From Mycocentrospora acerina (Eukaryota; Ascomycota; Dothideomycetes; Pleosporales), in contig JAKUHH010000028.1 in NCBI GenBank assembly GCA_022701365.1, positions 124,001 through 188,000 on the forward strand: 64,000 bases of DNA. The letters run 5' to 3'. The notes beneath the pieces were generated by a model, which was given only the letters and a program-made list of their open reading frames with translations, had not been told where the DNA came from and did no database searches. Below are positions 23,461-35,797 of this stretch, in pieces. Positions within the stretch are counted from its first letter, which is position 1. Each line of letters begins with the position of its first letter. Position numbers and translations under genes: made by a program.

Positions 23461-23887
23461 CTACTCCACGCAGCCATTAATCGAGAAAATTGCCACAATC
23501 TCGTGCGGCACCACCAACATCAAAACCACAACACGCACTGCCCAGTTCTTCCATTTTGCCGCACCTTCTGGATCTGGCAGTAGCGAGGCTAGTATAATGC
23601 TGATGAGGAGTAGAGTAGCCAGTGTACGGGATGCGCGTATGAGATATTTCCGCCCTCGGGTGACGGTTAGTGTGAACTGGCGGGCGGCGAGTTTTGGTAG
23701 GAGGGCTTGCGCGTAAGGTATTACCTAGGTAGAGAGGCAGAAGGAGAGACCTGTTAGGATTAGGAGGGGCAAATTTTAATGATTCAAAGGGTATGAGGAG
23801 GAGGGGGGTGCCGGCAAAGGAAATGAGGGGTGTTGTGAGGGCTAGTTGGAGGGTGTGCACGGCTTGGGGGAAGGTGTTGGAGGACAT
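23461..23887 (-). pseudogene. Small membrane protein gene with apparent single-base frameshift
   Basis: An ATG at 23887 opens a frame of about 54 codons (MSSNTFPQAVHTLQLALTTP onward). A second frame from about 23724 to the stop at 23461 continues with 87 codons that look like real protein: a basic segment, a hydrophobic helix (LATLLLISIILASLLP) and a second one (VVVLMLVVPHEIVAIFS). The two frames are offset by one base at a CTAGGTA sequence near 23724. No usable GT donor lies in the first part, so splicing does not easily join them. A one-base insertion or a sequencing error would explain this. I do not recognise the family. The frame on the opposite strand is a shadow. Confidence 0.4.
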
Positions 23888-24567
23888 GGTAGTTGTGTGT
23901 GTTTTTGAGGTTTAGATAGGATTCTCTTTTGATTCTAAAATTGTCTCTCCTTCTCTACTCTTCTCAATAAACCTTTATTAAATGCTATATACTCCAATAA
24001 TTGTGGGCCTTATCACTAATTACACCATGTACTAACATCGAGGACATTAAATGGAGGGCCTGATCTTTGGACCTTCACTGAAGAAGTATCACCGCGACGG
24101 ACTCAGACCTGGAGTGTTGATTGGTGGTGTTCCCTCCAAAATTCAAAAACGTAGTTTTATAGTTTTTGCTGAGCGATCTCTATGACGTTGTTGGCCTTGC
24201 TCTCTTGTAGGTTGCGAGTCCCCGATGTCCGACCTCATATACAGTAGCTATTGCGCTTCTACCGATTAGTAGATAGTTAATTCTTATTTTTCTTACAGTA
24301 GTATTGAACTTAGGGTCTCTTACACGCCCATATTCCACTGGATCTGTGGTCAAGGAAAATGAAGCGGCATTAATGCTCCAGATTACCTATATATTGCTTA
24401 TGACATCACCGGATACTTGCTCTCGTTCTGTGACTGATTCTTCGTCATCTGCAGCTTGTATAACAGCATCTCCCATTCTAATTTACATTCAAACAGCATA
24501 GCAAAGAGCTTTAAAATAGAAATACAGCACCGTAGTTCTATCAATCAAGTTACACGTCGACAAAGAA
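23888..24567. other. Intergenic region
   Basis: About 680 bp with no recognisable gene, RNA or repeat. It is moderately AT-rich and separates two decayed genes. Confidence 0.4.
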
Positions 24568-25293
24568 ATGTCTGCCTACGCGATCTTGGGCGCAACAGAC
24601 AATGTCGGCCTAAGCATTCTCAAAACCCTCGAAACGCATCCAAAATCTCAATCTGACATCCATGAACTCGTCCGTTCCCGTACCAACCCTCGCATTAAGG
24701 TTTTCGAAGGCAACATATCCTCCACACCCACCCTCATCTAATGCCTCGAAAACACCAAAGTCGTACTCCTCACCGTCGCCATAACATTCAACGATCCAAG
24801 CTGTAGCATCGTACTCGATACCTTCCGCACTGTCGTCTCCGCCCTCCAAGCGATAAGAGCAGAAACTCCGCCCTCCAAGCCTCCACGCCTCGTCGTGCTC
24901 AGCTCCGCAAGTCTCAACAAGAATTTCTGGCGCGGCATCCCGAAATTTATGCATGACATCATGTGGGCTACCAACTCAAAAATATATACCGATCTCGCGA
25001 ATGTGGAGGCCTATTTGCGTGAGCAAGAGGAGTGGCCGAGCAGCACTTTTGTCATGCTGGGTGGGTTGACGCATGGTTTGCGGCAGAGACATGAGTTGAG
25101 TACAGAGAGATAACAGACGTTTATTGGGTTTTTAGATTTGGCAGCGGGGATTGTGGGGGTTGTGGACGCGGAGGGAGATGTGTGAGATGGAGCGCATGTC
25201 AGTGTAGTGTTGAAGGGCGGGCGGAGAGCCAAGTTTGAGTGGTGGACGCCAGTGGTGCTGGGGAACGGGGTACTGTGCCATCTATTTCCGTAG
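24568..25293 (+). pseudogene. NAD(P)-binding Rossmann-fold (NmrA-like) protein, pseudogene with three in-frame stops
   Basis: From the ATG at 24568 one frame stays coherent to 25293 (about 241 codons) but is interrupted by stops at 24739-24741 (TAA), 25111-25113 (TAA) and near 25183 (TGA). The start carries a dinucleotide-binding motif (AYAILGATDNVGLSILKTLE). Later blocks also fit the family: VVLLTVA, LVVLSSASLNKNFW, an FVMLGGLTHG segment and a FEWWTPVVLGNGVLCHLF tail. No frameshifts were needed, so decay is by point changes. C-to-T changes in CAA or CGA codons, as from RIP or neutral drift, would give such stops. The intact ancestor was probably a short-chain NAD(P)-binding oxidoreductase. 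Confidence 0.7.
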
Positions 25294-25479
25294 GTATATG
25301 AGTGCCTGTCCTAAGTTGAAAGAAGAGGGTGTCTGCAAATAAAATCAACTGGCATGGAAAGTCCTCGAACTGAAAAAGGTTGATTTTGTGAAAGGCTCCC
25401 AATTCAATTTTCGAGTGGGTTTAAGCCATGCGTAGACAACTACTAAATTACAAAATGTAGCGGTTTCCGTTGCCTGTAA

Positions 25480-26755
25480 CTAATGCCCAACCATGGCCTG
25501 GCCTGCCGGAGCATATCTGTTGCCTTCGGGCTTAGCAGCGTCAAGGATCTTCCGCATCTCCTGTTGCTCTTCCTCCGTCAAATCAATGTTGCGAGACGCA
25601 AAGTTCTCTTCCAGACGCTTCGCCTTGGTTGTGCCTGGGATGGCAATCATGCCCTGGGCCGCTACCCAAGCTAGAGCAATCTGTGTGAGGGTGCAACCTT
25701 TTCGGGTAGCGAGCTTCTTGACCTCCACCACGATTGCTCGGTTCTTGTAAAAATTCTCGCCTTGAAATTTTGGCGCTGTGGGTTGATTGAGTTAGCCTTG
25801 CAAGATTCTAATTACGTGGGCATGTATAGCGTGGACAAGACTCACATGAGCGACGGAAGTCATCAGGCGCAAAGTCGTCTGGAGATTTGTAAGGGAAGTC
25901 ATCAACGAGCCACCCGTGACCCAGCGGGCTATATGCTACATATGCAATCCCCAGTTCTTTGGCGGTGCTGATCAGGGAATCAGTCTCATGCAGGGTTTCA
26001 AAAGCTGAGTACTCTGCTTGGAGTGCATCGATCTTGGCGACTAGGGTAGACGGTTAGCAACGATTTGACAACATCGATTAAGGGAGGAGAGACTTACTTG
26101 AGTTGGCTTTGCGTAATGTTGAGGCAGAACACTCTGATAGACCGATGTACTTGGTTTTTCCCTGCTTGCGAATTTCGTCGAGTGCAGAAATAGATTCCTC
26201 AAGCGGAGTTTCTATACATGTCGAGTTAATGGACGCTGTTCTGAATAAAACACAGGGCTTACGTACTGGGATCGATGCGGTGGAGGTAGTAGAGATCGGG
26301 TGTGAAACCAAGTCGCTCGATGGTTCCTTCAATGTATGTCTTGATGTGAGTGGCCGAGTTGGTGACCTTGCCATCTCCAAAGCAATCGAATCCGCATTTC
26401 GAGGCGACTACAGCGTTGATGATCAGTAAGCTGGGTTCAAGTTTGGATATAGTGTTGAATTACTGAAAACCTTGTCGCGAACGTTGTGCTTTCTAATGAA
26501 GTCGCCCAGGAGTTTTTCGTTGACGCCTGCCTGGTAGACAACCTGATTCGCATAATGTCAGTATCCATCACTTCGGTCTATAGGATCCCGGCTTACCGCT
26601 GTATCCCAGAATGTGCATCCAAGTTCAATTGCTTTCAGTAGAACTGGCTCAGCTTCCTCGAGGCTTAGGTTGCTCCCCAGCGCGAAGCTGATGCCCATGG
26701 CACCGAAGCCGGGGGATGGAACTTCAATGTCGCCAAAGGGGATTGTCTTGACCAT
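25480..26755 (-). CDS. Aldo-keto reductase
   Basis: Predicted 327 aa cytosolic NADPH-dependent oxidoreductase. Six exons: 26755-26597, 26542-26464, 26407-26267, 26211-26098, 26040-25846 and 25775-25480. All five introns (54-70 bp) have GT-AG ends and join in frame. The start at 26755 (MVKTIPFGDIEVP) is the first ATG of the frame. The AKR catalytic tetrad can be placed at Asp51 and Tyr56 (FWDTAVVYQAG), Lys83 (KVFIASKCG) and His122 (DLYYLHRIDP). The LSECSAST segment and the C-terminal IPGTTKAKRLEENF cofactor-binding motif are also present. It resembles the AKR13-type group of fungal aldo-keto reductases, which reduce aldehydes or pyridoxal-like substrates; the exact substrate is not shown. It is divergent from the phosphatase gene at 27337. 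Confidence 0.93.
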
Positions 26756-27336
26756 TGTGATGGGCAAATGATTAGATAAGCTGGAATCTGGGTGTAAATC
26801 AAGAGTGATTGAGATGAATGGTGTTGTAAGTAACGATATTGACAGTTGCTTCTCTTGTGCATGGTGTAATGAGCAAGCCCTTTATACACTACCATCGCTC
26901 TTTCGATCCGGAGTTACTGCAGAGCAGCTGCAACCTGCTGACAGCTTTAACGCAAAATGTTCTGTGAGTGGGACTGCGACATACATCGTTCCGTGATTCT
27001 ACCGACCGAAAAGTGGGATTGGGAGGAGTTACGATGCTCTATCCGGTGTTACACGGGTTTAAGGATATATCCAGTGACGTCATTTGCTTGCAGAACGACT
27101 GAGGTACATCATCGAGAAAACTCTCTTCGCCTCACGTCTATCCAAAAGTGGAACACATTTCTAAGGTCTCGTATGATGCTACTGAAATGTGATCTCGTCT
27201 CAACCGCATCATGTGACAACCAAAAGGCTAGTGCACAAGTGGAATAGCGTCAATGGGAAGGACCTTGCAACTACTGAACGCTGTCTGCCACACAAACTCC
27301 TCGGTAAAGGCTGGATCTGGGGATTAACTTGGGAAG
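26756..27336. promoter_or_regulatory. Divergent promoter region of aldo-keto reductase and histidine phosphatase genes
   Basis: A 581 bp spacer separates two divergently transcribed genes and should contain both promoters. No specific factor site stands out. Confidence 0.35.
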
Positions 27337-27975
27337 ATGGCATTAACATCACGCGTACACATAGTTCGTCACGGTGAGAGTCTGCATAATGTTCAGCGCG
27401 GGTACCCTCATCGCGACCCACCCCTAACAAAGAGAGGAGAATACACGACGAAGAATATCAAGCTCTCTGTAATGCCAGATCTTATACTCATATCGCCCAT
27501 GACACGTACAATACAGACGGCGATGAACATGTTCCCGAACCTGCGGGAGTCTGTGCCTTTCTCGATCCCTGTCCAGATTTGGCCCGATCTTCGAGAAGCG
27601 CACGATGCGATCTGCAATAAAGGCGCCTCGCGTACCGAACTGCAGTCAAATTTCCCGCAGTTTGATTTCTCAGAGTGTCACGAAGAATGGGACTATCCAG
27701 CTCATACAGCTGCTGGTGCCTCGACCCGGGCGGAGAATGTCCGAAAGAGATTGAAGTCACTCTCGGCAGTCTATCAAAACATCGCTGTCATCACTCATCG
27801 AGGGTTCAAAGCCTACCTCGTGAAAGGGAGGCGATTTGGGCTTTGCGATATAAGGACGTATCGATTTGGTACGGATGAGGAGGTGCTTGACAAGGACATG
27901 AGAATAGGTGTGAACTGCGACACACTACAAGAGCAAGACTTTGGCCCTTCACTGCTGGTACTACAAGACAAATGA
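27337..27975 (+). CDS. Histidine phosphatase superfamily (phosphoglycerate mutase-like) protein
   Basis: Single-exon frame of 212 aa from an ATG at 27337. The RHG signature is at residues 9-18 (IVRHGESLHN), with the phospho-acceptor His12. The second core arginine is Arg57 (LISPMTRTIQT), a likely acid residue is Glu87 (PDLREAHD), and the second catalytic histidine is His154 (VITHRGF). These match the branch-1 histidine phosphatases. Related fungal proteins are short, intron-poor cytosolic phosphatases of unknown substrate. The sequence does not tell whether it is a mutase, a sugar phosphatase or something else; its length fits a phosphatase better than a classic phosphoglycerate mutase. Confidence 0.9.
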   Translation: MALTSRVHIVRHGESLHNVQRGYPHRDPPLTKRGEYTTKNIKLSVMPDLILISPMTRTIQTAMNMFPNLRESVPFSIPVQIWPDLREAHDAICNKGASRTELQSNFPQFDFSECHEEWDYPAHTAAGASTRAENVRKRLKSLSAVYQNIAVITHRGFKAYLVKGRRFGLCDIRTYRFGTDEEVLDKDMRIGVNCDTLQEQDFGPSLLVLQDK

Positions 27976-28630
27976 ATACATTAGAGTTTGTTGGTCTTTG
28001 ACAAAGGGAGATGCGGCATATAAGTGGTTGCGCCCCCTATCCCGCTATCCAAGAATGGTAAAGCATTTCAAAGCACTTGGCAATCTCGCATCGCTGTCAA
28101 CTCATTACCCCACAAATTCGTGTATTCTTCACGATCGGTTGGCTTAGTCTCGCTCGAGCTTCGATCAAAAGCGTTGATCTGATTTATCGAAAATTACTTT
28201 GGGAAGTATTGGCAAACACGGTCCTACGGAGTGGCAGGCAAGTAAATTTACCCACTCGCCGTCACGAATGTGTAACCAATAGTCCGCAAGTCCACACGGT
28301 GACATTCGACGAGTTTGTAGGGTACGCCGTGATGGATGTAATTTGAAATAGCTTAGCTGGTTCATGTACACTTGTCGGACATTCTCCTTTGAGCGGTTTT
28401 TTGGTCGGTTAGATACGAGAGCACAAGCCGTCAATACGATGGCTAGACAATTGCCGAGTCCACGCTTTAACAAAACTCTTCTACCTTCACCGCCACACGG
28501 GATGTCCCAGTACAGACGTCACGAAGCATCGCTAGTACGTTGATATAAATGATCTAATGATTGGTTTATGGAAGAAGGCACAAATGAATAGCTTGACGGG
28601 TATAATACAAATACAAAGAATGTAACTTCA
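27976..28630. other. Intergenic region between convergent genes
   Basis: About 650 bp between the 3' ends of the phosphatase and GMC oxidoreductase genes. No gene, repeat or RNA was recognised. Confidence 0.4.
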
Positions 28631-30585
28631 TTAGTAGCTAATGAGACCAAAGAGATTGAAGATGGATGCCACCGCGACGTTGCGTGCCTTGATAATATCT
28701 GCAGCCTTCTCGGCTACCGCATACATTGTGGCCTGCAAGTGTGTGGCGGGAAGTAAGGGAATGATACTCGCGTCGACAATACTGAGACCCTTTGTGTTGT
28801 ACACAGTCAAGTCGCTGCCAACGACACCTCCGTACGCTGCCGGCATCATTGCACAACTACCTGACATGTGCGCGAAGGAGGCCTTGAGAGCGTTTTGCTG
28901 GATCAAAGCGTCAATGATTTCGTCGTCGGTCTGAGCCGCGACACCGGGAGTGAGTTCAAAAGGAGAGAACTTTTTGAGTTCAGGTCTTGCCCAGTACTTC
29001 CTGGTATACCTGACCATCTCGACAATGATTTGCTTGTCAACAGGGTTCTGAAACGTATTCCACTGAACCACTGGGTTGCCGTATTTGTCGGACGGGTTCA
29101 GAGTGATGGTACCGCGCGACAATGGGCGCTGAAGGGCACTCACAGCCAGACCAAAAGGTGCCATGGGAAACTCGCCGACGGCTGCATCGCTGCGCGAGTG
29201 AAGGTTTGCAATAATGTCGCGCTGCTTTGTGTATCCTCGCAAAAGGTTTGAGTCGTCGTACACAGATGGGAGGAAATTACGCACGTTCTGAGCCTTGATA
29301 GTCTGCACGATTTGCATGTACTTGTCCGTAATGCTCTGTAGACTTAGAAATGCCAGGCTGCTACCGTGGGCTTGAGTGATTGGCCCAGTTCTGTTAGCCT
29401 GGTATTGGGCCCACGCTGAAGCGTTGAACACAGGATCCAAAGCGCTCAGGGGATTCGGAGTTGCCATATTCTTCAAATCAAAGAATGCGTTGGCATTGGG
29501 ATGATCCTGCATATTGGCGCCGACGGCAGGCATATCCTTTTTCACTGTCACACCTGCAGCTGTGAGAACGTTCCTGGGACCGAGTCCACTGAGCTGGAGG
29601 AGTTGGGGAGTGAAAACAGCTCCAGCCGCAAGGATGACTTCACGTCTTGCCCAGACCTGCTTGACTGAGTTGTCTGAGCGCGAGACAAATTGGACGCCCT
29701 TGGCTTTGAGACCTGTAAGCAGACCTTGGTCAAAGAGAACTTCATTGACCTTCTTGCCAGTGATTAAGACAAGATTGCTGCGGGTCTTGACAGGGTCATA
29801 GTATGCGTTTTTGGCATGGGAACGGGTTTGTGTCTTGGGCTGAAGAGCAGTGGGAATCCAAAAGGCTCCAACAGCAGTGCCAGAAGCGTGTTCTCGTGGT
29901 GTAGAAGTACCCTGGCCCTTGTATGCTGCCCATATAGTCTTGGTGTCGGCGTACTCGAAGTTAGGAAAGGAGGCTTGGACTGGCCCGTTTGTGCCATAAT
30001 ATGATGCATCGTACGTGATTCCAAATTCTTTGACGTTGGAAGCCAAGGGAGGTGTAAAGGTGGTAGACTTTTTGAAGTAGTAGAGAAGGCTGTTCCAATT
30101 CCAACCACTATTGCCAAGTTGCTCCCATGCATCGTAATCGGCAGCCGATGCGCGGTCAAAAGCCATACCATTTACCACTGACCCGCCACCTACTACGTTA
30201 CCTACGTAAACTGGCTGTGACTGACCGCCAGTGTTGGCGTCAGGAGCAGAGGCAATGTCATACATCAAGTCAAGATTGAGGTTGTTCGCAAACGCGGGTG
30301 CTTGGGTTGATATATCATCGCTGGCATAGCCATTCTCAATCACCAGAACGGTGCCTGAACGAAGGGTTAGAAGCAGACTTGTTGGGAGACTATGTTTTAC
30401 TGACGGTCTTTGTCTTCACTCAATCGATTTGCAACAGTAAGCCCGGTAAGCCCACCGCCCACCACAATATAGTCAAATGTCTTCCCTCCGACATCTGGCT
30501 CAGCACCGTTCCCCGCTTGGTTCGGTACATCCCACCCACTCGGGATGAGAGGGCTAAGAAAGAGAAGATTAATTAAGAATGTCAT
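28631..30585 (-). CDS. Secreted GMC oxidoreductase (FAD-dependent glucose-methanol-choline family)
   Basis: Predicted 634 aa flavoprotein. Exons are 30585-30405 and 30354-28631; the 50 bp intron uses a GTCAGT donor and joins LSEDKD to TVLVIENG in frame. Residues 1-16 look like a signal peptide (MTFLINLLFLSPLIPS), so secretion is likely. The FAD-binding motif is DYIVVGGGLTGLTVANRL, followed by the GGGSVVNGMAFDRAS signature. Near the C-terminus, FAHMSGSCAMMP and PLLPATHLQATMYAVAEKAADII hold the two catalytic histidine positions. Family members include aryl-alcohol oxidases, glucose oxidases and cellobiose-type dehydrogenases, usually producing hydrogen peroxide outside the cell. The substrate cannot be deduced. 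The neighbours suggest no pathway. Confidence 0.93.
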
Positions 30586-32562
30586 ATTTTAAAAAGAGTG
30601 ACTGTTCACCAACCGAATGGCGCAAATTTCATTGAGTAAGGGGCATGTTTGGGTTTAAGAAGCATGCAGCGGATATAACTGTGGAGCCAAGGTAGAAAGA
30701 CTATTCACCCTGAACGCGTGAGTGCTGCGTGATGCGTATCCATAGTCGCGTGCCGCTTGTACACCGCAGTAACACGAATCCAAATGCGCCACATTTGGCC
30801 ATCAGGCACAATCTTGCCGGGTCGATATCCAATTCTTGTTTGGCTCCTTGGTTTCGGGGAGCCATACAATGTGCTTATAGGATTAGAGTTCGTGGCCCCT
30901 CCAAAATGACATGGCGGCGAGGTTAGGGGCGGCCGATAGTCCTTCAGACTGTCATAGTACTTCCCCAAGTAGAATAGCGAATTATAGTTTGCGAGCCAAT
31001 ATCAACATAATAAGCGACAAGATGAACCCTGTCCACGTGAACCAGATCGTGGCGAGGGTCGAGATGCTGGAGCGCCAACCATGATTATTTGCACGTGGAA
31101 GTGGAGAGCTGCTGCGTCAGGATGCGAGTCTATGTATGCAGGAACCCGTAGTACATGAGCTTGGCTCTAGCGTGTATTCCAGATTTGGGCTGCCTACCTG
31201 CTTGTTAGCCGAGTCGCCCCGTCTAGGTCATGCAGTGGTTTGCCAGCTGAGTGAAGGATTCGTGGATCTCGCGGCGGACCGTGGAAAAACTCCGGGTAGA
31301 TCTTTCCCTTCTCGGCTAGGTACATGCGTGTGATGCACGCCATATCACGACCCGAAACGTCGAAACTTCTGCACCTTGTCGCCTTATGTCCACTCTCCAG
31401 CCTATATGCATCTTTTCCCGCAGCCGAGCCCCTAACAGCTTAATGTAGGCTCTGTGCGTGCTGTAGCTCAGTGTTTGACTTGTGCGTGGCGTCTCACCCT
31501 CTTCAAGCTACGCCAGATACACTCATTGCACACCTGACTTTTGCCATGCAACGGCTCGTGGCGTATTGACCTGCGGTAGCATTCTGCTCTCGATGGCACT
31601 GATAATTCTAATACCTGTCGAATCAGGCAACATCCGCGATAACACAAACCATGTCCACGCGTTTCTCCGCGCATATTACGAGAATATTCCTGTCCAAGCA
31701 TCTAATGCTATTTTAATGCCAAGCGATAAATTGGCAGCCAATAACAGAAATACGCTTCCCGTGGTTGCTACTCGGGAGAATCGCGAACCGGCCCATATTC
31801 GATAGACTGAATGGGTACGTCCCAGACATCGGCCAACTCCGTGGAACAGCCACAAGCGCTTGACACCAGCCGTTTTCGCAGCGGGTAAATGTCTCCTAGG
31901 GGAAATAGTACCAAATCCCGTGCAACGGCGCAATCACAAACCCCATTCTCGGCGAAGACTTGCTGCCAGCCGGCCTGGTGACAGATGTCGCACAACTAGG
32001 GCAGATCTCTCGAACGAACTAGAACAACTAAATCGCTGGCTGCAAGAGCTACAGTTGCCCTTGAAGTGCCAATACGCTTAGTCTAGAGCATGCAGCCGTA
32101 GCCTGCATAGCGGTTTGCTCAGTCTTGAGTTGAGTTTTCCGGTGCAAAGTGAACCAGGAACTGTAACTGGTATCGTATGTTTCTGATGGAGGTTTTGGAA
32201 CGAACGACTCGGCCATGTGGGACAGATCTGCCCCCATCGTAACTGTATTCCTGATTCGTGTGCCGCGAAACAAACGCACGTTCTGGCGTGTGGCACGAGA
32301 GCCACGTGTCGAGGCACCAGGGACAACCTTCCGGATTGGCCCGTCTGTCGCAGAGCGGTCCGTCCACTCTGTTTATCTGGTGTCACGAACTATAATACCA
32401 AGCAGCTCACTCCACCACTATTTCGTGCACGCTCTCACTCTTATGACGATATCGAGTTTACTCAAAACCTGACCCCCACGTGCGGTCCGAGTGTCCGAGT
32501 CCCAGGGTTATTTTCTTCCTCTTGACTCCACAACATTGTCTTCTTGACATTGGGTTACCACC
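30586..32562. other. Intergenic region
   Basis: About 2 kb with frames of fewer than 110 codons on both strands and no recognised domain. The last 150 bp before the ATG at 32563 are the probable promoter and leader of the membrane protein gene. Confidence 0.4.
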
Positions 32563-33831
32563 ATGTCTGCCCCAGCAGCTGCTCCTTCAGGGCTACCGTT
32601 GGACAACCGCACGAAGGACTTGAAGATACCCATCATCACACTTATAGTGTTTAGCTCGATATTTGTTTTTATGCGTCTGAGCATCAGCTTGAAGAACAGG
32701 AACTACTTCTTGCTAACGGATCACCTTCTTTGGACCGGACATGTACGTCGCAATGAAAGCTCACTTTTCAAATCTATTGATTGACATTATTCGCAGGTTT
32801 TGGCGATTGTTGGAGCTTCGTTTGCCTACATGACAGCCGACCATGGCGGCGGCAGACACATTTGGGATCCGGTTTTGACTCCAGACAATTTGGAAAAGTA
32901 TCTAAAGTACCTTTGGTTCGGACAATTGTTCAACCTGTACGGTATGGCTTTGATCAAATTGAGCATTTGCGCCTACATCCTCATACTCGACTTTTCCAGA
33001 GGCTTCCGCATTGTAATATGGCTTTCAGTGGTCATCCACATTAGCATTAACTTTGTATTCCCCTCTGTCATTCTGTTAGGAGAGTGCACACCCATCTCGA
33101 AGCATTGGGACGTTAAAGGCACACAGCCCGGGTCTTGCTGGGGCGCCAAACCCAGAGTTATATCAGGTTCGAATCACTGCACTCGACGTTCAAATCGTTG
33201 TCATTAACGTAGATTAGGATATTCCGGGGCCGCGACAAACATTCTAACAGACCTCATCTACACGATTGCACCACTTGTATACATTTCCCGCGTTCAGCTA
33301 CCTAGGCGTACCCTCTGGGGTGTTCGTGCCGTCTTCCTACTCGGTCTCATGTAAGTGTCTTGGTTCTAGGGATCCGTACAAGTCTCATGCCTACGCAGAA
33401 CAACCACCATCTCTGCTTTCAAACTCTCCGAGATGAAAGCCCTCAACGAATCACCAGACCCCACGTACACCTCGGTCAACCTGAGCATCTTCGCAATCGC
33501 CGAGGTGTTTGTAGGCGCATTTACGGCATCTTTGCCCCCTCTGCGAAAAACGTTTGAAACGCAGCTCCGAAAAGTGATCCCCGAGACAATGTTTGGCTCG
33601 TCGCGAGGAACTCGCAATAGCTACGCGATGAAGGGGGTTGTAAGCCAGCAGAGCACCAAAGCCTCGAGGCCAAAGCATGATCTCGACAACGACAGCGAGC
33701 ACACCATTCTCCAAAACAACCAAACTGCCGACTCAAAAGCGTCAGAGAATACGATTGTGTGCACCACGCAAGTGAGCATGGTCGTCGATGATCAGGATCC
33801 GCCGCGGTCTCGTAACGACGACTGGGTTTGA
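32563..33831 (+). CDS. Rhodopsin-domain (SAT4/PTH11-like) seven-helix membrane protein
   Basis: Predicted 371 aa integral membrane protein from four exons: 32563-32742, 32797-33166, 33218-33350 and 33399-33831. The introns (54, 51 and 48 bp) have GT-AG ends and keep frame. The protein shows about seven hydrophobic helices, with the family pattern in the middle: WFGQLFNLYGMALIKLSICA after helix 3, and a loop with paired cysteines (LLGECTPISKHWD ... GSCWG). The final helix is followed by a cytoplasmic tail of about 100 residues rich in Ser, Asn and Asp. Members are often discussed as GPCR-like sensors of surface or host cues, but most have no known ligand. No CFEM domain precedes the helices. 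Confidence 0.88.
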
Positions 33832-35766
33832 TGATCTGGTAACCAGAAAGACAGTCGCAATGACTTGATTCATGACCATTTCCGCACAACAAATTAAATT
33901 TTCTATCTGCAGCGCTATTTTCCTGGAGTCGCTTTTGCAGCCTTGTCACCCTCATCGATCCCTGCCAGCTAGTGTGCCGATGCAAACTCTCAGGTAGATC
34001 GATCTCTCACAAGCACACACACACACACATACACATACTGATGCAAGGAATCGAATCTACACACCCAAGGTACGATCCGGGTTCCGTTTGTAACATGACT
34101 TTTGTGCAAAGGTTAATCCCACAAACAGTTTTGGCCGAACCAGCCCCGACTTTTGATGCAGCGGCCCCGCAATTTAAGCTCGACGCCACCTCCTTCAAAG
34201 TCAACATTACGATGTGGTCTCGAACCTGATTGAGCCCGTCAGACATTGACTCTGGCGCTCAACAATAAAACGGCGCGTCTAGGCGGGGGTCTTGACATGA
34301 GCAAATAGGAGAAAAGTGCTTATCCATGTTGGAACAGTGACTTGCCACTGGATACATGGCAATGTACATTCCGAAGAGACCATGAGTAGGTAGTAGTGGT
34401 GTCGCACCAGCACATCTCACGAATCGCAGCACAGGTTATCTCCGACTTTTTGTTTATAGATTCTCGATTAGGCAAACGGGCCGGCTATCGTCCGCCGCTA
34501 CATGTATGCATACAGGACGTAGGCCGAGGAGTCAGGGGCCAATGGCGCAATACCAGTAATATTAATCGCTCCGCATAGCCATGTTGACACCTTTTTCCCG
34601 ATGTAGTAGCGCGTAAATGGATAACCACTTCTCCACTCGGCAGTTGTGACGACGGTGTACGTGTATCAAGCATCGAGTTTCTCTTTTCTGAATCACGTCG
34701 ATCCTCTCAACAAGATTTCCCCTTTCACTTTCCGACTCCCGGCGAGAGCAACATGTAGATCTTTGTACAATCTTGCCCCGGTATTTTTCTCGTACCTGGC
34801 CTGGCATTTGCACAACATTGTACCGAATCAGATCAGATCAGATCAGATCAGACGAGATCAGATTGCATCGCTCCTTTGCCATGGCCATGTCAAATATTAA
34901 TCTCCGTTTCCGCCGTCTACTGCCCCCAAACGCTGCATAAAACTAGGATAAAATCCTCGGCGGTGATTTATTTCTTTCCAAAATAAATAATAATGCATAT
35001 AAGGGCATTTTTGATACATATATATATATATGTGTACATGTTTAAATTTAAATTTATTTATAAAAACACGAATGCATGTATTCAAAACACTTCTTTTCAC
35101 TTCCCTTGCTCTTATAATTTACCATTGTCACTATCCACTCACTCCCTTTACAACACGCCAGCACAAAAAGAAAATTTCCCATGCCCATGCCCATGCCCAC
35201 GCTCAGCGCGCCTAATTCTGACCGACCGACCGACCGATACACGCCCACTTTCTCGGTGCTTACACGGCGAGTGGGTGCATTTATATATATATATATATAT
35301 AAATACGTAGCACAAGCCCACATGGTACACGATACACGATACACGATACACAATACACGATACACAATACACGATACATGGCAACCCGATCCTTCCAGCA
35401 CGAGACAAGATGAAAGAATTCAAGGCGTGTAGAAAGGGGGGAGGGGGAAGCCCATTGTCCTACTTATTTACTTGTTCGCTTGCTTGCTTGCTTACTTTCT
35501 CTTCTTGCAAGGTGGGATCTGCACAAGGATGGATGAATGAATGAATGAATGGATAAGTACATGGCTAACCTACCCAGCATCTACGTACATGAATTATGAC
35601 TTGAGATGGGCTGCCTGCCTGCTTACCTGCCTACCTACCTACCCAGATAGACACCCGTGATGTGATGTATATGATCCTTCCCCATGCACGAACTGAAATG
35701 GTATGACGTGACGTGATGTGATGTGACGTGACGTGTTGGATTTCTTTTTTCCGCGGATAAACGGAC

Positions 35767-35797
<31 letters not shown>

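Noticed and set aside
23162..23716. A 184-codon plus-strand frame
   Set aside because: It is antisense to the better supported two-helix membrane protein and has no domain.
33167..33217. A GGTTCGAATC tract resembling a tRNA T-loop
   Set aside because: It lies in an intron of the membrane protein gene and I could not fold a cloverleaf around it.
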